From: Cyclina sinensis
Taxonomy: Eukaryota; Mollusca; Bivalvia; Venerida; Veneridae
Length of the DNA stretch: 64,000 nucleotides
NCBI GenBank assembly: GCA_012932295.1
Contig: JAAONU010000001.1
Location: forward strand, 37,169,449 to 37,233,448
Direction of reading: 5' to 3'
Of the stretch, positions 25,901 through 40,900 are shown piece by piece. How positions within the stretch are numbered: position 1 is the first letter of the stretch; every line of letters begins with the position of its first letter. The position numbers and the translations under genes are program-made. The notes beneath the pieces are model-generated. The model saw only the letters and a program-made list of their open reading frames with translations. It had not been told where the DNA came from and searched no databases.

Positions 25901-28900
25901 ATATAATGGTTCCACACATTGAGTGAATGACCACTATTGTTTTTGGGCTCAGTAGGTCAAAGGTCAAGGTCACATAGACCTTAACATTGAAAACCATTTC
26001 CGCCATGTAACTTTACAGTCATTTGATCTAGAGACTTCAAACTTTATAGCATGATTGCACACATTGAGTGATGACCCATATACATTTTGAGGTCAGTATG
26101 TCAAAGGTCAGGGTCACAGTGACCTAAATGTTTAGAATCATTTACACTCTGTAACCCGTCAACTATTTGTCTTGAGTGAATGACCCCATTTGATTTTGGG
26201 TTCAGTAGGTCAAAGGTCAAGGTCACAGTGATCATAGTATTGAAAACTGTTTCCATCTTGTAACTTGACAATCATTTGTTTTAGAGAGTACAAACTTTAA
26301 ATCACGATTGCATACATTGAGTGGATGACCCCAATACATTTTGAGATCAGTATGTCAAAGGTCAGGGTTACAGAGACCTAAATGTTTAGAATCATTTACA
26401 CTCTGTAACCCGACAATTTTTTGTCGTAGAGACTTCAAAATTCATGTAATGATTGCACATATTGAATGAATGACCCCTATTAAATTTGGGGTCAGTAGGT
26501 CATAGGTAAAAGAAATCAAAATTTAAAGCAAATCATTTACGTTTATAGCCTAAGGTTTCCTCCCTTATATCACAAATGCATCATGCTTAGAAAAAACACC
26601 CTTTCGGGCATATAAAGCTCCGCCCAGCGGTGCTCTTGTTTTAATATTGTTTCAGGTGGGGATGTAGTAGGGCAAAATCGTATAAATCATTTAAATTGCA
26701 ATCTTTCTTAGAAGCTTAGATAATTATGAGATAATAAATTCATGTTTGTGCCATATCAGCATAATCATCACTACTTTATAATAACAATGCAATGATAACC
26801 TTGGATCATGTTAATATGAACTATTATATATGCACTGTGCGATATATACACTCACTTTATCAAGGCATGTCTTTGAATTCTGACTTAGTAACTTAGACAA
26901 AAATTGGTACCTTCAACATTATCTTAATTGGGTTCAATTATAACAAATAATTATCAAAACCAGGAAGTTTGAGTTTTGATAACTCATATGAAACAGTCTA
27001 ATACTATACAAATAAAGATCAATATCTTTCTATACATCCATCTGTTTTTGTACTTCCAAGATATTGTTTTATGTTTATAGATTTGTGATAGAAATTGTAC
27101 CTCCTTATTCCTTGTCAAAGAGGGTTGTGGGGACTAAGTAATAATTTCACAGTAAATGAACTAAAATATTCTTATAGTTGCACCCTGTAATAATTTCACA
27201 CAGTAAATAAACTAAAATATTCATATAGTTGCACCCTGTAATAATTTCACACAGTAAATGAACTAAAATATTCTTATAGTTGCACCCTGTAATAATTTCA
27301 CACAGTAAATGAACTAAAATATTCTTATAGTTGCACCCTGTAATAATTTCACACAGTAAATGAACTAAAATATTCTTATAGTTGCACTCTATAATGAATT
27401 CACAGTAAATGAACTTAAATATTCTTATTGTTGCACTCTGTAATAATTTCACAGTAAATGAACTAAAATATTCTTATTGTTGCACTCTGTAATTATTTCA
27501 CAGTAAATGAACTAACTCTGTAATAATTTCACAGTAAATGAACTAAAATATTTTTAATTGTTTAGTATCAATGCTCATACAATAAAATCAGTGAAATTAC
27601 AGGACAGTTTGCTGATCTTTGTTAATTTTAATAACTTGTGTAGGTAGTAATACAGTCATTTGTAGTCCCAAAGACCTAAAATTATGTATATAAATGATAA
27701 ATGTGGCAGATTTTGAGCATTTCAACAACAAATGTTATTGTTGAAAAATTTGTATAATCATGTATTTTGATAAATAAAACATTTATTTTAATTTGGATAG
27801 AATTATAGTATGAGAAACCAAAATATAAATTGAAACCTCAGGAATGCCCTTGATACATAAGAATAGGTGTCGAATTTTTATGCCCCCAATCAAAGATGAG
27901 GGGGCATATAGTTTTGCAAATGTCGGTCGGTCGGACCGTCAGTAGACACTTTGTTTCCGATCAATAACTAGAGAACACTTTGACCTAGCTTCACCAAACT
28001 TGGTGTGCTGGTTGGTCATCACCAGTAGATGACCCCCTATTGATTTTGAGGTCATTAGGTCAAAGGTCAAGCTCACAGGGACCTTCATCCTAAAAACGGT
28101 TTCCGATCAATAATTAGAGAATGCTTTGACCTAGGTTCACCAAACTTGGTATGCTGGTTGGTCATCGCCAGTACATGACCCCTATTGATTTTGTGATCAT
28201 TACATCAAAGGTCAAGATCACAGAGACTTTCATCCTAAAAACGGTTTCCGATCAATAACTAGAGAATGCTTTGACCTAGGTTCACTAAACTTTGTATTCT
28301 GGTTGATCATCACCAGTAGATGACCTCTATTAATTTTGAGGTAATTTGGTCAAAGGTCAAGCTCACAGGGACCTTCATCCTAAAAATGGTTTCCAATCAA
28401 TAACTAGAGAACGCTTTGACCTAGGTTCACCAAACTTGGTATGCTGGTTGGTCATCACCAGTAGATGACCCTTATTGATTTTGAGGTCATTAGGTCAAAG
28501 GTCAAAATCACAGAGACTTTCATCCTAAGAACGGTTTCCGATCAATAACTAGAGAATGCTTTGATCTAGGTTCACCAAACTTGGTATGCTGGTTGGTCAT
28601 CACCAGCAGATGATCCCCTATTGATTTTGAGGTCATTAGGTAAAAGTTCAAGCTCACAAAGACTTTCATTCTAAAAACGATTTCCGATCAATAACTAGAG
28701 AATGCTTTGACCTAGATTCATCAATCTTGGTATGCTGGTTGGTCATCACCAGCAGATGACCCCCTATTGATTTTGAGGTCATTAGGTCAAAGGTCAAGCT
28801 CACAAAGACTTTCATTCTTAAAACGATTTCCGATCAATAACTAGAGAATGCTTTGACCTAGGTTCACCAAACTTGGTATGCTGGTTGGTCACCACCAGTA

Positions 28901-31900
28901 GATGACCCCCTATTGTCTTTGAGGTCATTAGGTCAAAGGTCAAGGCCACAGGGACTTTGATCCTAAAAATGGTTTCTGATCAATAACTAGAGAACGCTTT
29001 GGCCCAACCACAAGCAATAAGGTGCTGCTGGGGGGCATGTATGTTTTACAAACATTTCTTGTTTTTTTTTAATGTTGATTTTGATAAAATCACTCACCTA
29101 TGACCAAACATGATACAACAGAAGCGATATTTACTATATAACTTTAAGTTCGGGAAGTGTAATGTACCTTTCACAATCTATTGTTCTCCATCTGTGTGTG
29201 ATAGATTTCTCTCTATAATGTCACCAAGATGAACATAAATAGACAATCTAGTCATACCTCATTACTGAAGTCATTTACTAAGACAGGATATAAATATTGC
29301 AAAATTACTATACGTAATTTAAAGCGACTGACTCTCAGAATTAAGCTAATAAAATATTTTTCTTTAAAATTAAAGAGCTGTTGATTTAAGTTGGAAAAAA
29401 ACTAACATAATTTTATGCTTCTAAACATTATGAAAACTGGTTTGATGATAACAGGATTCAAACCAATGCCGTTCAGGTCAGTAAAATTAAGACCAGTGAC
29501 CACCAAAACTCTGTGGGATGCTTTTTACTACTGTCAAAATTAAGAATATAAACAAAGTAAGTAATGTGTTAAATTTGTCACCAATGAAACTGTGAAAAAC
29601 TTTACATTATTATGTGTAACAGTCCACTAGAATTGATTTTTTCATCATACATGACCTGGTACTTGCCCTCCCCAACTTGAATTTTTATGCCCCCCATCAA
29701 AGATAGGCATGCTTTAAATTTTGGCTTTGTAACTGATAGAAAAAAATGGTATCTTCAGCATTATCTTAAGTGGGTATCAATTATGACAAATTATTATCAA
29801 AACCTTGACCAGGAAGTTTGAATCTTGATAACCCATATGTGAAACAGTATAATACTATACAAATAAAGATTGATATCTTTCTATACATCCATCTGTTTTT
29901 ATACTTCTGAGATTTTGTTTTATGTTTAAAGTTTTGTGATAGAAACTGTACCACCTTATTCCTTGTCAAAGAAAAGAAACAACCAGGGCTTGGGGGCTAC
30001 TATGTAATAATTTCACAGTAAATGAACTAAAATATTCCTAATAGTTGCACTCTGTAATAATTTCACAGTAAATGAACTAACTCTGTAATTATTTCACACA
30101 GTAAATGAACTAAAATATTCTAATTGTTGCACTCTGTAATTATTTCACAGTAAATGAACTAACTCTGTAATAATTTCACAGTAAATGAACTAAAATATTC
30201 TTAATAGTTTGGTATCAATGCTCATACAATAAAATCAATGCAATTACAGGACAGTTTGCTAAAAGGACAATTTTTATCTTTGTAAATATGCATAACTTGT
30301 GTAGTTAGTTATACAGTCATTTGTAGTCCCAGAGACCTTAATTATAAAATGATATGGTAATTTAGGTGATTTTAAATGTGGTTCAACAACAAATGTTATG
30401 GTTGAATAATTTGTATAACATTTGTTTTAATTGGATAGAATTATGGTATGAAACTAATATAAATTGAAACTTCTACATTAGAATAGGTGTTGTATTTGTA
30501 GACTCTATGATATTGTTGATTTTGATAAAATTACTCACCCATGATAAAAACAGAAGTGATATTTACTATGTAACTTTAGGGAAATGTAATGTACCTTTAT
30601 CTTTTGTTCTCCTGTCTGTATGTGTGATAGATTTCTCTTTATTGTCACGAAGATGAACATAAATAGACAATCCAGTCATACCTCTTTACTGAAGTCATTT
30701 ACTAAGACAGTATATATATATTGCAAAATTAGACTATACTTCATTCTTAGAGGTTAACCATATAATATTCAAGCTAAGCTTGTACGTGCATTTAAAATGT
30801 TGAGTGGGTTGTAAATTATACAATTATATTATGATATCTGCATATATTTGCAGTTTAAATCATACATACTTGAAAATTGACAAATTAATAGGAATTGAGC
30901 TGTTTATTAGGTTTTTAATGACTCATATAAAGAAATGCTTGTTATAAATATTATTGAAATATATTTCCAGAAATTCAAACTTTTGAGTGAAATATAGTCT
31001 TCACTGCAAACATGACATTTACAGAACAAATATTAATTCCCACATGAGGTATGATCAGAAAAGGCATGATTAAGAACATACAATATGCAGCATCACACTG
31101 AGATACGAAGCATTGAAAGTACATGTACTGGTGGGATCATAAGTTTGAAAGGCATTGTGAAATCACTGGTTCTTTAAACTGGAGTACCCTTAATCCTAGC
31201 ATTGAAATTCACTTATATTCTACCATCATATATATCAGCTTTTCTTCACATGTGCACAGTTGGGTCAGTGATGACATATTTTTACCATTTTGTCACTAAG
31301 TTTCACTAAAATGTTATGCATAGATACATGTGAATGAAGCAAATATTTAGAAGTTACAAAACAGGAACATAGATCAATTTTCAAAACATTAAATAGAGAC
31401 AAAGATCGAGTTAATGAAAACCTTCTTCTTAACCATAACCTTCTATTCTTCCATTTGTTATCCATAATTACTCTGGATTCATGTATTCATCTATTCATCA
31501 GTCAAACAAATGAATTAATGTGATATTTTGGCTTCCATTCTAACTGACTAATTTAACCCAGGCTTACATATGTAGTGAAGGAATCCTTTGGCAGTTGGAA
31601 GTGATGAAGTATGTACAGTCTTCTAGGAACCCTTTCACATTGTCAGTTTGTTTTAATATGAACATGTTAAATGTACAAAGCCATCAGACTCATAATACAA
31701 CCCTCTTGAAAATCGTGCATATCTAGGGTCAGGGCAAAATACAGTAATCATTTAAGGGATAAGACTTATACATAAATGTGTCTTATAAGCAACAACAAAC
31801 AATACCTTTAGGTTTATAGGTATGAACTTAAGATCTGACACCAGTTATTTTCACTTCTGCTACCAGTGCTTACTATGATCAGCCTGTGCACACTTTGTAT

Positions 31901-34900
31901 TATGCAAGTTGTGATAGGGGTCTCTTATTTGTGTGAGCTTACCCTTATGCATGGATAATATAATATCATTTTCTTTATAAATATAGCACCAGTCACTTCA
32001 TGTAAATGAACAATTAGTTACAAGCAAATCTTTTGTCTGGTTCCATTTTACTTTTACTTCACTGAAACAATAAAGACAATGGAAGACAGTGTAGCCAGAT
32101 GAGGAAATACACTCCATTGTTGTGGTGCTTGCAAAGGAAATATGGCTCATCGTAAAAGGTTGAGTCACATTGTAAAGGAGGCTAACACTGTCTTGTTTTA
32201 TATTCCTGATTTATCAATAATATCATTAATGTATGCATGATTTTTGTATTGTAGCATATTGAAAGATTTCTGACTTTTTGCATTTAATGGTAAAGGTCAA
32301 AACTTGTGCCAAAATATTTAAAGATTTGTTTGAGCAGTTTTTGTTTGAGTAAGAAAGTTGCATTGAATTTGTGTTGCAAATACTGAAACATATCTTGATA
32401 ACTGTCACTCCTGAAGATAAATCAAATTGAAGTAAATCAACTTTGCCAAATACAAACATTTATTGCCAACAATATATTTCAGAGAACTGAGTTTGAACTG
32501 ACAGTCTTACCTAGAACAACCCAGATTGAATAGTATAGGGCTTTCAGTCTGACCTTATGTATTTATTTGTTTGACTTTTCTGTAAAATGTCACACAATTA
32601 AATGAAACATTTGATATTTGTCGCCTGGATGTTAGCATTTTAATGTTAACAAAAAATTGAAACTTTTCAGTAACAAAAATCACTTGAAATATACTAACAG
32701 TATGAATTAAACATTTCAGAAAAAAAAAATGAAATGTATGCACTTATTGATAAAGTATGATGATTGGCCAAGGAAAAAAATGACTTACGACTTAGAAGGG
32801 ACAGTGACAGGTTCAAAATTCATTTAAAACATTTATCATTTAACACAATTATTTCAAAAAGTAAACACAAAATCAAGCTGTGTTTGCCATTTATATAATT
32901 GTTGATAAGTTATATTTACAGCATGTTTGTTGTTGTTGTTGTTGTTGTTTTCAGTAAATGCAATTTATAATCACACCACGACTGTAGGTAAGCCTGAATA
33001 TGTAGCATGATCATAATATTTCTAAGAAAAAAAAAATGTTAACATGATAAACATGATAATGACAGATGTCATGTGACCTGGCATAAAGGTCGGGAGGCAG
33101 AGCCATATTATAACTGAGGACTCCTTGGCAGTTCCCACAGCAGGCCTGAATTATAATTGTTTATCCAAACAAGAATAAAAAAATTTTGTTCCCTATGATA
33201 TATGTATGGGTCAGTAACAAAATATGTTACTAGAAATAACAAAAATTCTGCATGAGTTGATATGTGCTCAAAACATCATTTTAATTATTTTTTCCAGACA
33301 TTGAAGTCCTTATTAAAGTTGTAAACCAGTCTGACTATGGGAAGTTACAGAAAGATTGGCAAGATGTAAGTATAATTATAAAACAAGTGTTTTCTTATTA
33401 GAAAAATGTAAATTTAATATTGTGAGAGAAGTTAAGTCAGATAAAAAGATATATATCTTTAAAACTGGCATGCAATGAACAAGTCAAGGATGACCATGTA
33501 CTTAAGCAAGATTTAGTGAAATTTAAAAAATTACAAAATATGAGTCTCCATTTTGTTAACAGAAAAAATGATCAAAATTAAGTGTTTAATAGTCATTGAC
33601 CACAGAATTGATGGTGCTTACAAGTTCTTTACATGACTGCATGACATATAAGGCTTAAATTGCACGTACTTCATGATTAAATGAATTCTTGTGTAACACA
33701 TACTTAAATTTGGATATTCTAAATAATTGTCCTTGATTGCTTGTTTCCGTTTTTATCTGTACTTGAAATGTTTTTTTGAAGAAAAACTTAACACACAGGT
33801 TGATTATTCACATTAACCAGGAAATGTATATATTTCACCACTACCATGATAGAAATCTCGGGGATTGTGGGAAGGCAATAACTAAGCAATAATTTTAGGG
33901 GAACACTTCAGGCCAGGTTTTGATCTCTGTACTTGAAACATCATAATATGTTTGAAATATTTTTGATACTATGTAGCCAACAGGTCACCTAGAGAACAAA
34001 GTACTTGAGAACAATCAATACATTATCTGTCTTGTTTTAGTATGTTTCAAGGTGTAACTGTATGAATGAATTATTGAAGAAGACAAAGGAAAGATTGTCT
34101 CTGTGTTGTTTGTATGATCATCATTATGTGAAAAATGTACTGCTGCACTGACTATATTGCTTACCAGCTAATTTTATAAAACTTAAGATTAAGATAAATA
34201 TGTAAGCATTTAGATATTTTACAACATTGAAAAAATTGACCCAAATCTTCCTTACATCAAGACAGGGTATCACAAACCATGTGTCTGTTCATCTGTTTGT
34301 GCCACCAAATAATAATCTGCTTTATAATATGTTAGTGGCATCTCAGTAACTCATTGGTACATTACAAGATTTTAGAATAATTTTACTCAAATGTTTACAA
34401 GATTGAGTTCATGTTATGTGTTGCAAATGTTTTTCACAGTCTGCCTGTCAATCCATTGTAACAATGAAAAAAAAATGCTTACCTGTAATTATACCCCTGA
34501 AACGTAGTTTGGTGGGTATATAGGAGTCAACCGGTGGTTGGGCGGGCGGGCAGTTGGTCCATTCCTTGTCTGGAGCATAACTTGAGAACTCCTGGCTGAA
34601 ATTCAGTTCAACTTCATACAATAGTCAAGCACAATGAGAAAAAAGTGCATTGTTTCAGAACCATAACTCCATCTTCACTATTTGCAGAGTTATTGCCCTT
34701 TGTTGGTTTTCTTTGTCCGGAGCATAACTTGAAAACTACTGGTTGGAATTCAGTGGTCAAGCTTAATGACAGGATGTGCAGTGAACAAGAGCTATAACTC
34801 TATCTTCACTATTTGCACAGTTATTGCATTTTCTTGGATTTCCTTGGCCGGAACATAACTTGAAAACTTCTGGCTGGAATTCAGTGCAGCTTCATACAAT

Positions 34901-37900
34901 GGTCAAGCACAATGAGAAAAAGTGCATTGTTTAAGAATCATAACTTAGTCTTCTATATTTGCAGAGTTATTGCCCTTTGTTAGTTTTCCTTGTCCAGAGC
35001 ATAACTTGAAAAATACTAGTTGGGATTCAGTGCAGCTTCATACAGTGGTCAAGCACAATGAGAGGAAGTGCAGTGAACAAGAATTATAACTCCATCTTCA
35101 CTATTTGCAGAGTTATTGCCCTTTGTTGGTTTTCCTTGTCCAGAGCATAACTTGAAAGCTACTGGTTGGAATTCAATGCAATTTCATACAGTGAGCAAGC
35201 ACAATGACAGGAATTGCAGTGTACAAGAGCTATAACTGCATCTTCACTATTTGCAGAGTTATTGCCCTTTGTTGGATTTCCTTGTCGAGAGCATAACTTG
35301 AAAACTACTAGTTGGAATTCAATGCAACTTCATACAATTGTCAAATACAATGAGTGTAAGTGCCAGTGTTCAAGAATCATAACTCCATCTTCACTATTTG
35401 CAGAGTTATTGCCCTTTGTTGATTTTCCTTGTCCGGAGCATTACATGTACTTGAAAACTAATAGTTAGAATTCAATGCAACTTCATGCATTGGTCAAGCA
35501 CGATGACAGGAAGTGGAGTGTATAAGAGTATAACTCCATCTTCAGTATTTGAAAAGTTTTTGCCCTTTGTTGGTTTTCCTTGTCCAGAGCATAACTTGAA
35601 AACTACTGGTTGGAATTCAGTGCCACTTCATACAATGGTCAAGCACAATGACAGGAAATGCAGTGTACAATTACCCCAACTATCTTCAGTTGCCCACAAC
35701 CATTACTCTATTTCAATTCTTTTACAAAGTATTCTGTCTCTAATAACTTCCTCAGTTCCGAAGCAGTCTTTCGGGGGTATTAATCACATTTAGTGATAGC
35801 TCTAGTTTTGTGTCAGTTCTGTCCCTAGTTAGCATATGACAGGATTTTAAAACAATTTGGCACAAATGTTCTTCAGAGACAATGTGCAATAGTTTGCAAT
35901 GATTCATCATTCACTTTAATAGCACCCCTTCAAACTTAACATGTTTTGCTGAAAATACTCTTTGGGGGCATTTGTCATTAACAGTGACCATAGAATGATT
36001 ACCTAGTGAGGTCTTGCAAAACTTTTCATGGAATAATACTTTGTACAGTACAGGTAAATGAGACGGTTGATTAAGTGCATTAACAGTTCATTTCTTCAGT
36101 ACATGTGTGATTTATTACAGTTGGTGCAAACATTTGGAGGGTATGCTGGATGCATCATTGTTGGTATGATATTTATCGTTTTCATGCCTATCATTGGCTG
36201 CATCTACTGTTGCTGTCATTGTTGCTGTCACCAATGTGGTGGTACAAAAGAGACGATGGACCCAAGACATGCAACATGCAAGCGATGGACTTACACAGTC
36301 CTACTACTCATATTTGCAACATTTATGCTGTAAGTGATTAAAGTAAATAATTGGGCACAGTCAGCAAATTACAGTCTGATGTATAGGCCCTTGTTATATA
36401 TCAAACGCAGATAGAGAGAAAATTGGCAGTTTCTGAGAGAAAGTAAGGGTGTACGGATATAATGGTTACCCCATTCTTTAAATGCTTACCTGCTTTACAT
36501 GGCTTTTGACAGAGTTTGTGAAAGACAGGGTTTATAATAACTCCTGTACATAAAAAGACATCTGATGTTACTAGTGTCATGACCACTGTTCCCAGATGAG
36601 TGTCAAATGAAGTCACAGGCTTAAGAATGACAACATTTTTCTAAACAACATACAATATGCCATTATTCATTGGAAGAGCTTCAGTTCCATTCATATTTGA
36701 AAGAAGTATTACTTCTTTATCTTATCTTATTACTTAAGTTACATTTTCTTTGATTGAAGACACAGAAGTTTCTTCCATGTAGATTTCTGTAGAATGTGTT
36801 TTAGAATTGAAATGTATAGAACATAGATGTGCCAGTAGGTGACATGGCAGATATCTTGGTCACAGTTGCATTTCTTTATGGATATGTCTGGTCCTGAGAT
36901 CTATTATCTGTTAAAGTCAGACAGATTTTGTTAACTTTCAGTAATTTTTATGAGAGCCTTTTACTACTTTCAGGGCTGGTTGTATTATTACATTCCTCGG
37001 ATCGGAACTGTTTTACAAGTCTGTGAAAAATGAAGGCCAAAATGGCCTGGTAGGAGAAATGAGCAACAGCCTTACACATCTCCAGACATTTGCAAACAGC
37101 ACAATAAATGTATGTAATTATATGAGAGACAGTATGTAGTTATGTTACAGGTGTATCTTTACAGTACTATGAAAATTATTTGGTGCATATTAAGATAGGC
37201 CATACATGTATGACTGGAAATATGGTAACCCTAGCAGGGAATTGAGACTTTACTTGAAATCTTTCTTGGGTATTATTAATTAACTGTACAATATTAGGCA
37301 CATTTTCACTACAAATGCAGGGCCAATATGAACTTCTCCAAAACATTATTAACAAAAAACTCGGCCATTATGAAGAAACTCTGCCTTTATGAAATAACTC
37401 GGCTATTATGAGATTCAAGCTTTCTCATTGGCTGACCAGCTCAGCCATTATGAAACTGCTATATATAGACTGTAAGACATGGGAGTTTTGTTAATGAAAA
37501 CATTGTATTACTATTATTTCATTAAAAATTTGAAAATTTCACATTAATTGTTATTTGTTAACTATCTAATGTTCTTTGGTAAATATTGTAAAGTTGATTA
37601 ATAAAATTTTCAATAAGTGTTTTCATAATGGCCTTGTTATTGGGCTTCAGACAGTCATATTAGCCTTCGGCCTCAGGCTAATATGACTGTCTTCAGCCCA
37701 ATAACTAGGCCATTATGAAAACACTTAATTATTAACTTTATAATATAAGACTTCCTACAGGAAAATTGTCAATCTTTCATGCATGACAGTTTTTAGTTTT
37801 AAATTTCAAAACAAAAAATCAAAGTCAATCGCATGCCCAGTAACAACAATTTCTGTGAATAAATAGAGGATATTTGTTTGTTTTTGTGGAAGGTGAGAAT

Positions 37901-40900
37901 TTATTTCATCGAGTGAACACCATATGTGATATTTTCACGAGTGGCGCAGCCACGAGTGAAAATATAAACATATGGTGTTCACGAGATGAAATAAATTCCC
38001 ATCTTCCACTAAAAACAAATTTTCTTTTTATTTTATGCCAACACGTCAAAAATGGGTATTTTATGACATTTTTACTCAGGGCCTTCAATAAATTCCCCAT
38101 GGTGAGCCCCAAATCAGTTAATGGGTACTTTGGTCAAACCGTTACTCCGCACAAAAAAAAGTGCAGACAATCTCCAATACATATGATAACTTTACTTCTG
38201 CTGAAATAAACTGAATACACTTTCATCAAATAACATTTATTTTTCTCTACACAGTTTATCAATATTTATTGAATTTTAGCCATACATACTTTAATTATAA
38301 AAGCGGATTAATACCGAGTAATATTCAATCAATTGAATTGAAAGTCGGCCATATTGGATATTGTCCATGTGAGTTATGTAAACAAATCAGACATTTTAAA
38401 TAATTTATGGCGAATTTCATCATTGTTCACAACTAGTTAGGCTCAGGAATTCAATATTATAACTGGATTTAACAAGGTAAATAAATTTCACTCGCTGTCA
38501 CTCTCTGAAATACAGCGGATTCTCTTGTATTTACGTGGTGGGGAAATTAGTTCCGGCACAAACAGTGGATTATCAATATGGTAATTTCACTGATTCAAAA
38601 CAGTGGATTATCACTTTTATCTCTCTGATATTTCCCTATATTTCATTGGTAGGCATAAAATAAATAAAATAAGATATTCTCATTTTCTGTATATACATAG
38701 AGGAAGTAATGGAACTTCAACAGAATGGCAAAGTTGTAGTTAAATTCTCATACTTTTCTTTGAATTTAGTGGTATTGCATGCATGTCTTATGAAGTTCAA
38801 AAAAAATGCTTCATTTTGGATAGTATATTCTGTAGATAAAATTAATAAAACCCAGCAGAGGGTGAAATAAATTTTCTCTTGTTCTTTAATATGTGCAAAA
38901 TAATGTATATATATTATACATTTTTGCCATTAGCAATTGGGCTGCAAACTGATTTGCAAAATATATATCCTGCTAGAACTTGCTAGCACAAAAGAAATGA
39001 TCCATTAAGGAAGAAAACTTCTGTACTAAAGTAGGACAGGGTAATGTATCAAGATAAAGAATTTAAGCTCAATCATTTGATTCTATCATTTTCTGCATTT
39101 ATTTCAGAATTATATATATCATTTTCTGTTTACCAGTATTTCAGAATTGTGTCAGGCAGTTATTTCTGACTGTTGAAGAGATTTGTTTCAATCACTTTTA
39201 ATCATGTTTGTATCTTATTTTGACTGTAGGGGTTTAACCTAGAAAGTACAAATATGGATAATATCAGTTCTTCATGAGGGAATATTTTGGGCAAACCCAT
39301 AATTTTTGGTTTTTGTTTGGCTGTTTGATAGTGTGCCACCTTGTCACAATTGTTATCTTTTTGCTCACCTGGAGATCTCAATGTCTTGTTTGTATTTCTC
39401 ATTGTTCTTATAAATTTAGCAAAGTTCTGTAAATGATGGCAACAGATTGTTAAATGATTTTAAATCCTTACCTGACAAAGCTATTAAATATCACAGCAGC
39501 ATTTGTTGGCCAGATGTTGTGATAACTTTATTTCGTTCTTTCTTTTTTCAGGATATAAAGAACATAGCACAAGAGGAAATTATAGATAAAGGCTTGAACA
39601 AGATTTTACACACTGTTAAAGGTAAACCAGAAAAGCTTTGATTTATGAAATTGGTATAGTAAAAAAGTGTTCACAGTATGTGAAACCAAATTATTAGAAA
39701 TGACCTGAATGGAGATAACTTTCCAGTATCTTGAGATTAAAATCTCCTGAGTAATTCATCAGTAGAACATATTTTTTTCTACTTTCAGAAAAGGATTCTT
39801 AGAAATCAGTGACAAACCTTGAGTCGTTTTCATAACAAATCTTTGTAAAAATTTGTCTCTTTCTTAAATTACAATTTTAACCTAAGTTTTCCACTTCAGT
39901 AAAAATAAAAGAATTATATTAATACAATGTAACAATCATTGAAAGTTTCACATTTATGCCATTAGCAATTCAATTGAGCTGCAAACTGATTTGCAAAATT
40001 TCAACTTTGGTCAAACTTAACTAAGAAAATATTAAGGTGCTTTATGAATGTGGCTCCTGAAAAGTTTTTCATAGAATTGTATTTGTTGTATCTTTCATTC
40101 TCCACAGAAGGAACAGAAAGACCGAAGAAGATCTTTATAGTACACCATTATTTCATTCTGTTTCAATCCATCCTTTCACTTGCATTTAGACTGAATATAA
40201 ATTTCATGTTTGCTAATGTTCATTACTGTGACTCAATTTTTGTATCTTAGGGAGAAAGTTTCTTGTAGTGACTGAAATATTTTACAGCTTATACAATACA
40301 TACATACAATAGATGTTCATGTCCAGCTCATAACTTTGAATTTCGAAATAATTTGGCATAAGTGATCATGATATGAAGTCAACATGTCCAGTGCAAGAAA
40401 CATGTGGCTCTCTTAAAGGTCAAGGTCACAGTGGACACTTGAAGTTTTGGCTTATTCCTTATATGGATATAGTGAAATAGTGATTTACCAAGTTTGTGTT
40501 CAGTGTCAGTAGCAGGACCTGTGTCCTTTGGACACATTTCTTTTTTTTTTTTTTAATGGAATAAAGCATATACACATTTGAATTTGAGATAGAAAAAAAG
40601 TTTTGTTCAAAATTACAATCCAAGGTAAAGGTAAAAACAATGATACATCTAATATGAACTACTCTGGTGAGGCTTGAACTAACAGTTTGGTAACATTGTA
40701 GATGCTGCAAACAGAACTGTGACAAAAGTGAAAGACAGAATCAATGCCACATACCTGTTAGAGGAAGCAGCGGACCTTGGGCAAGGTAATCCTCCAGTGA
40801 ATTTAGGGGTATTGTCTTTAATAGAGAAAGTACTTAACTTTGAAGAGCTTAGGTGAAAGTTTTTAGTTATTCAGTCAAAATGAAAAGTAAAAAAAATAAT

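Noticed and set aside
27147..27452. 101-residue minus-strand frame with 17-residue repeats
   Set aside because: The 51-bp minisatellite period is divisible by three, which keeps any frame open; not a gene.
25083..29061. Regularly spaced repeats that could suggest a CRISPR-like array
   Set aside because: The units are ~150-bp diverged tandem repeats in a eukaryotic intron, without short conserved repeats and unique spacers.
35214..35793. Two plus-strand open frames of 84 and 102 residues
   Set aside because: They lie in the tandem array of the element at 34489-35805.
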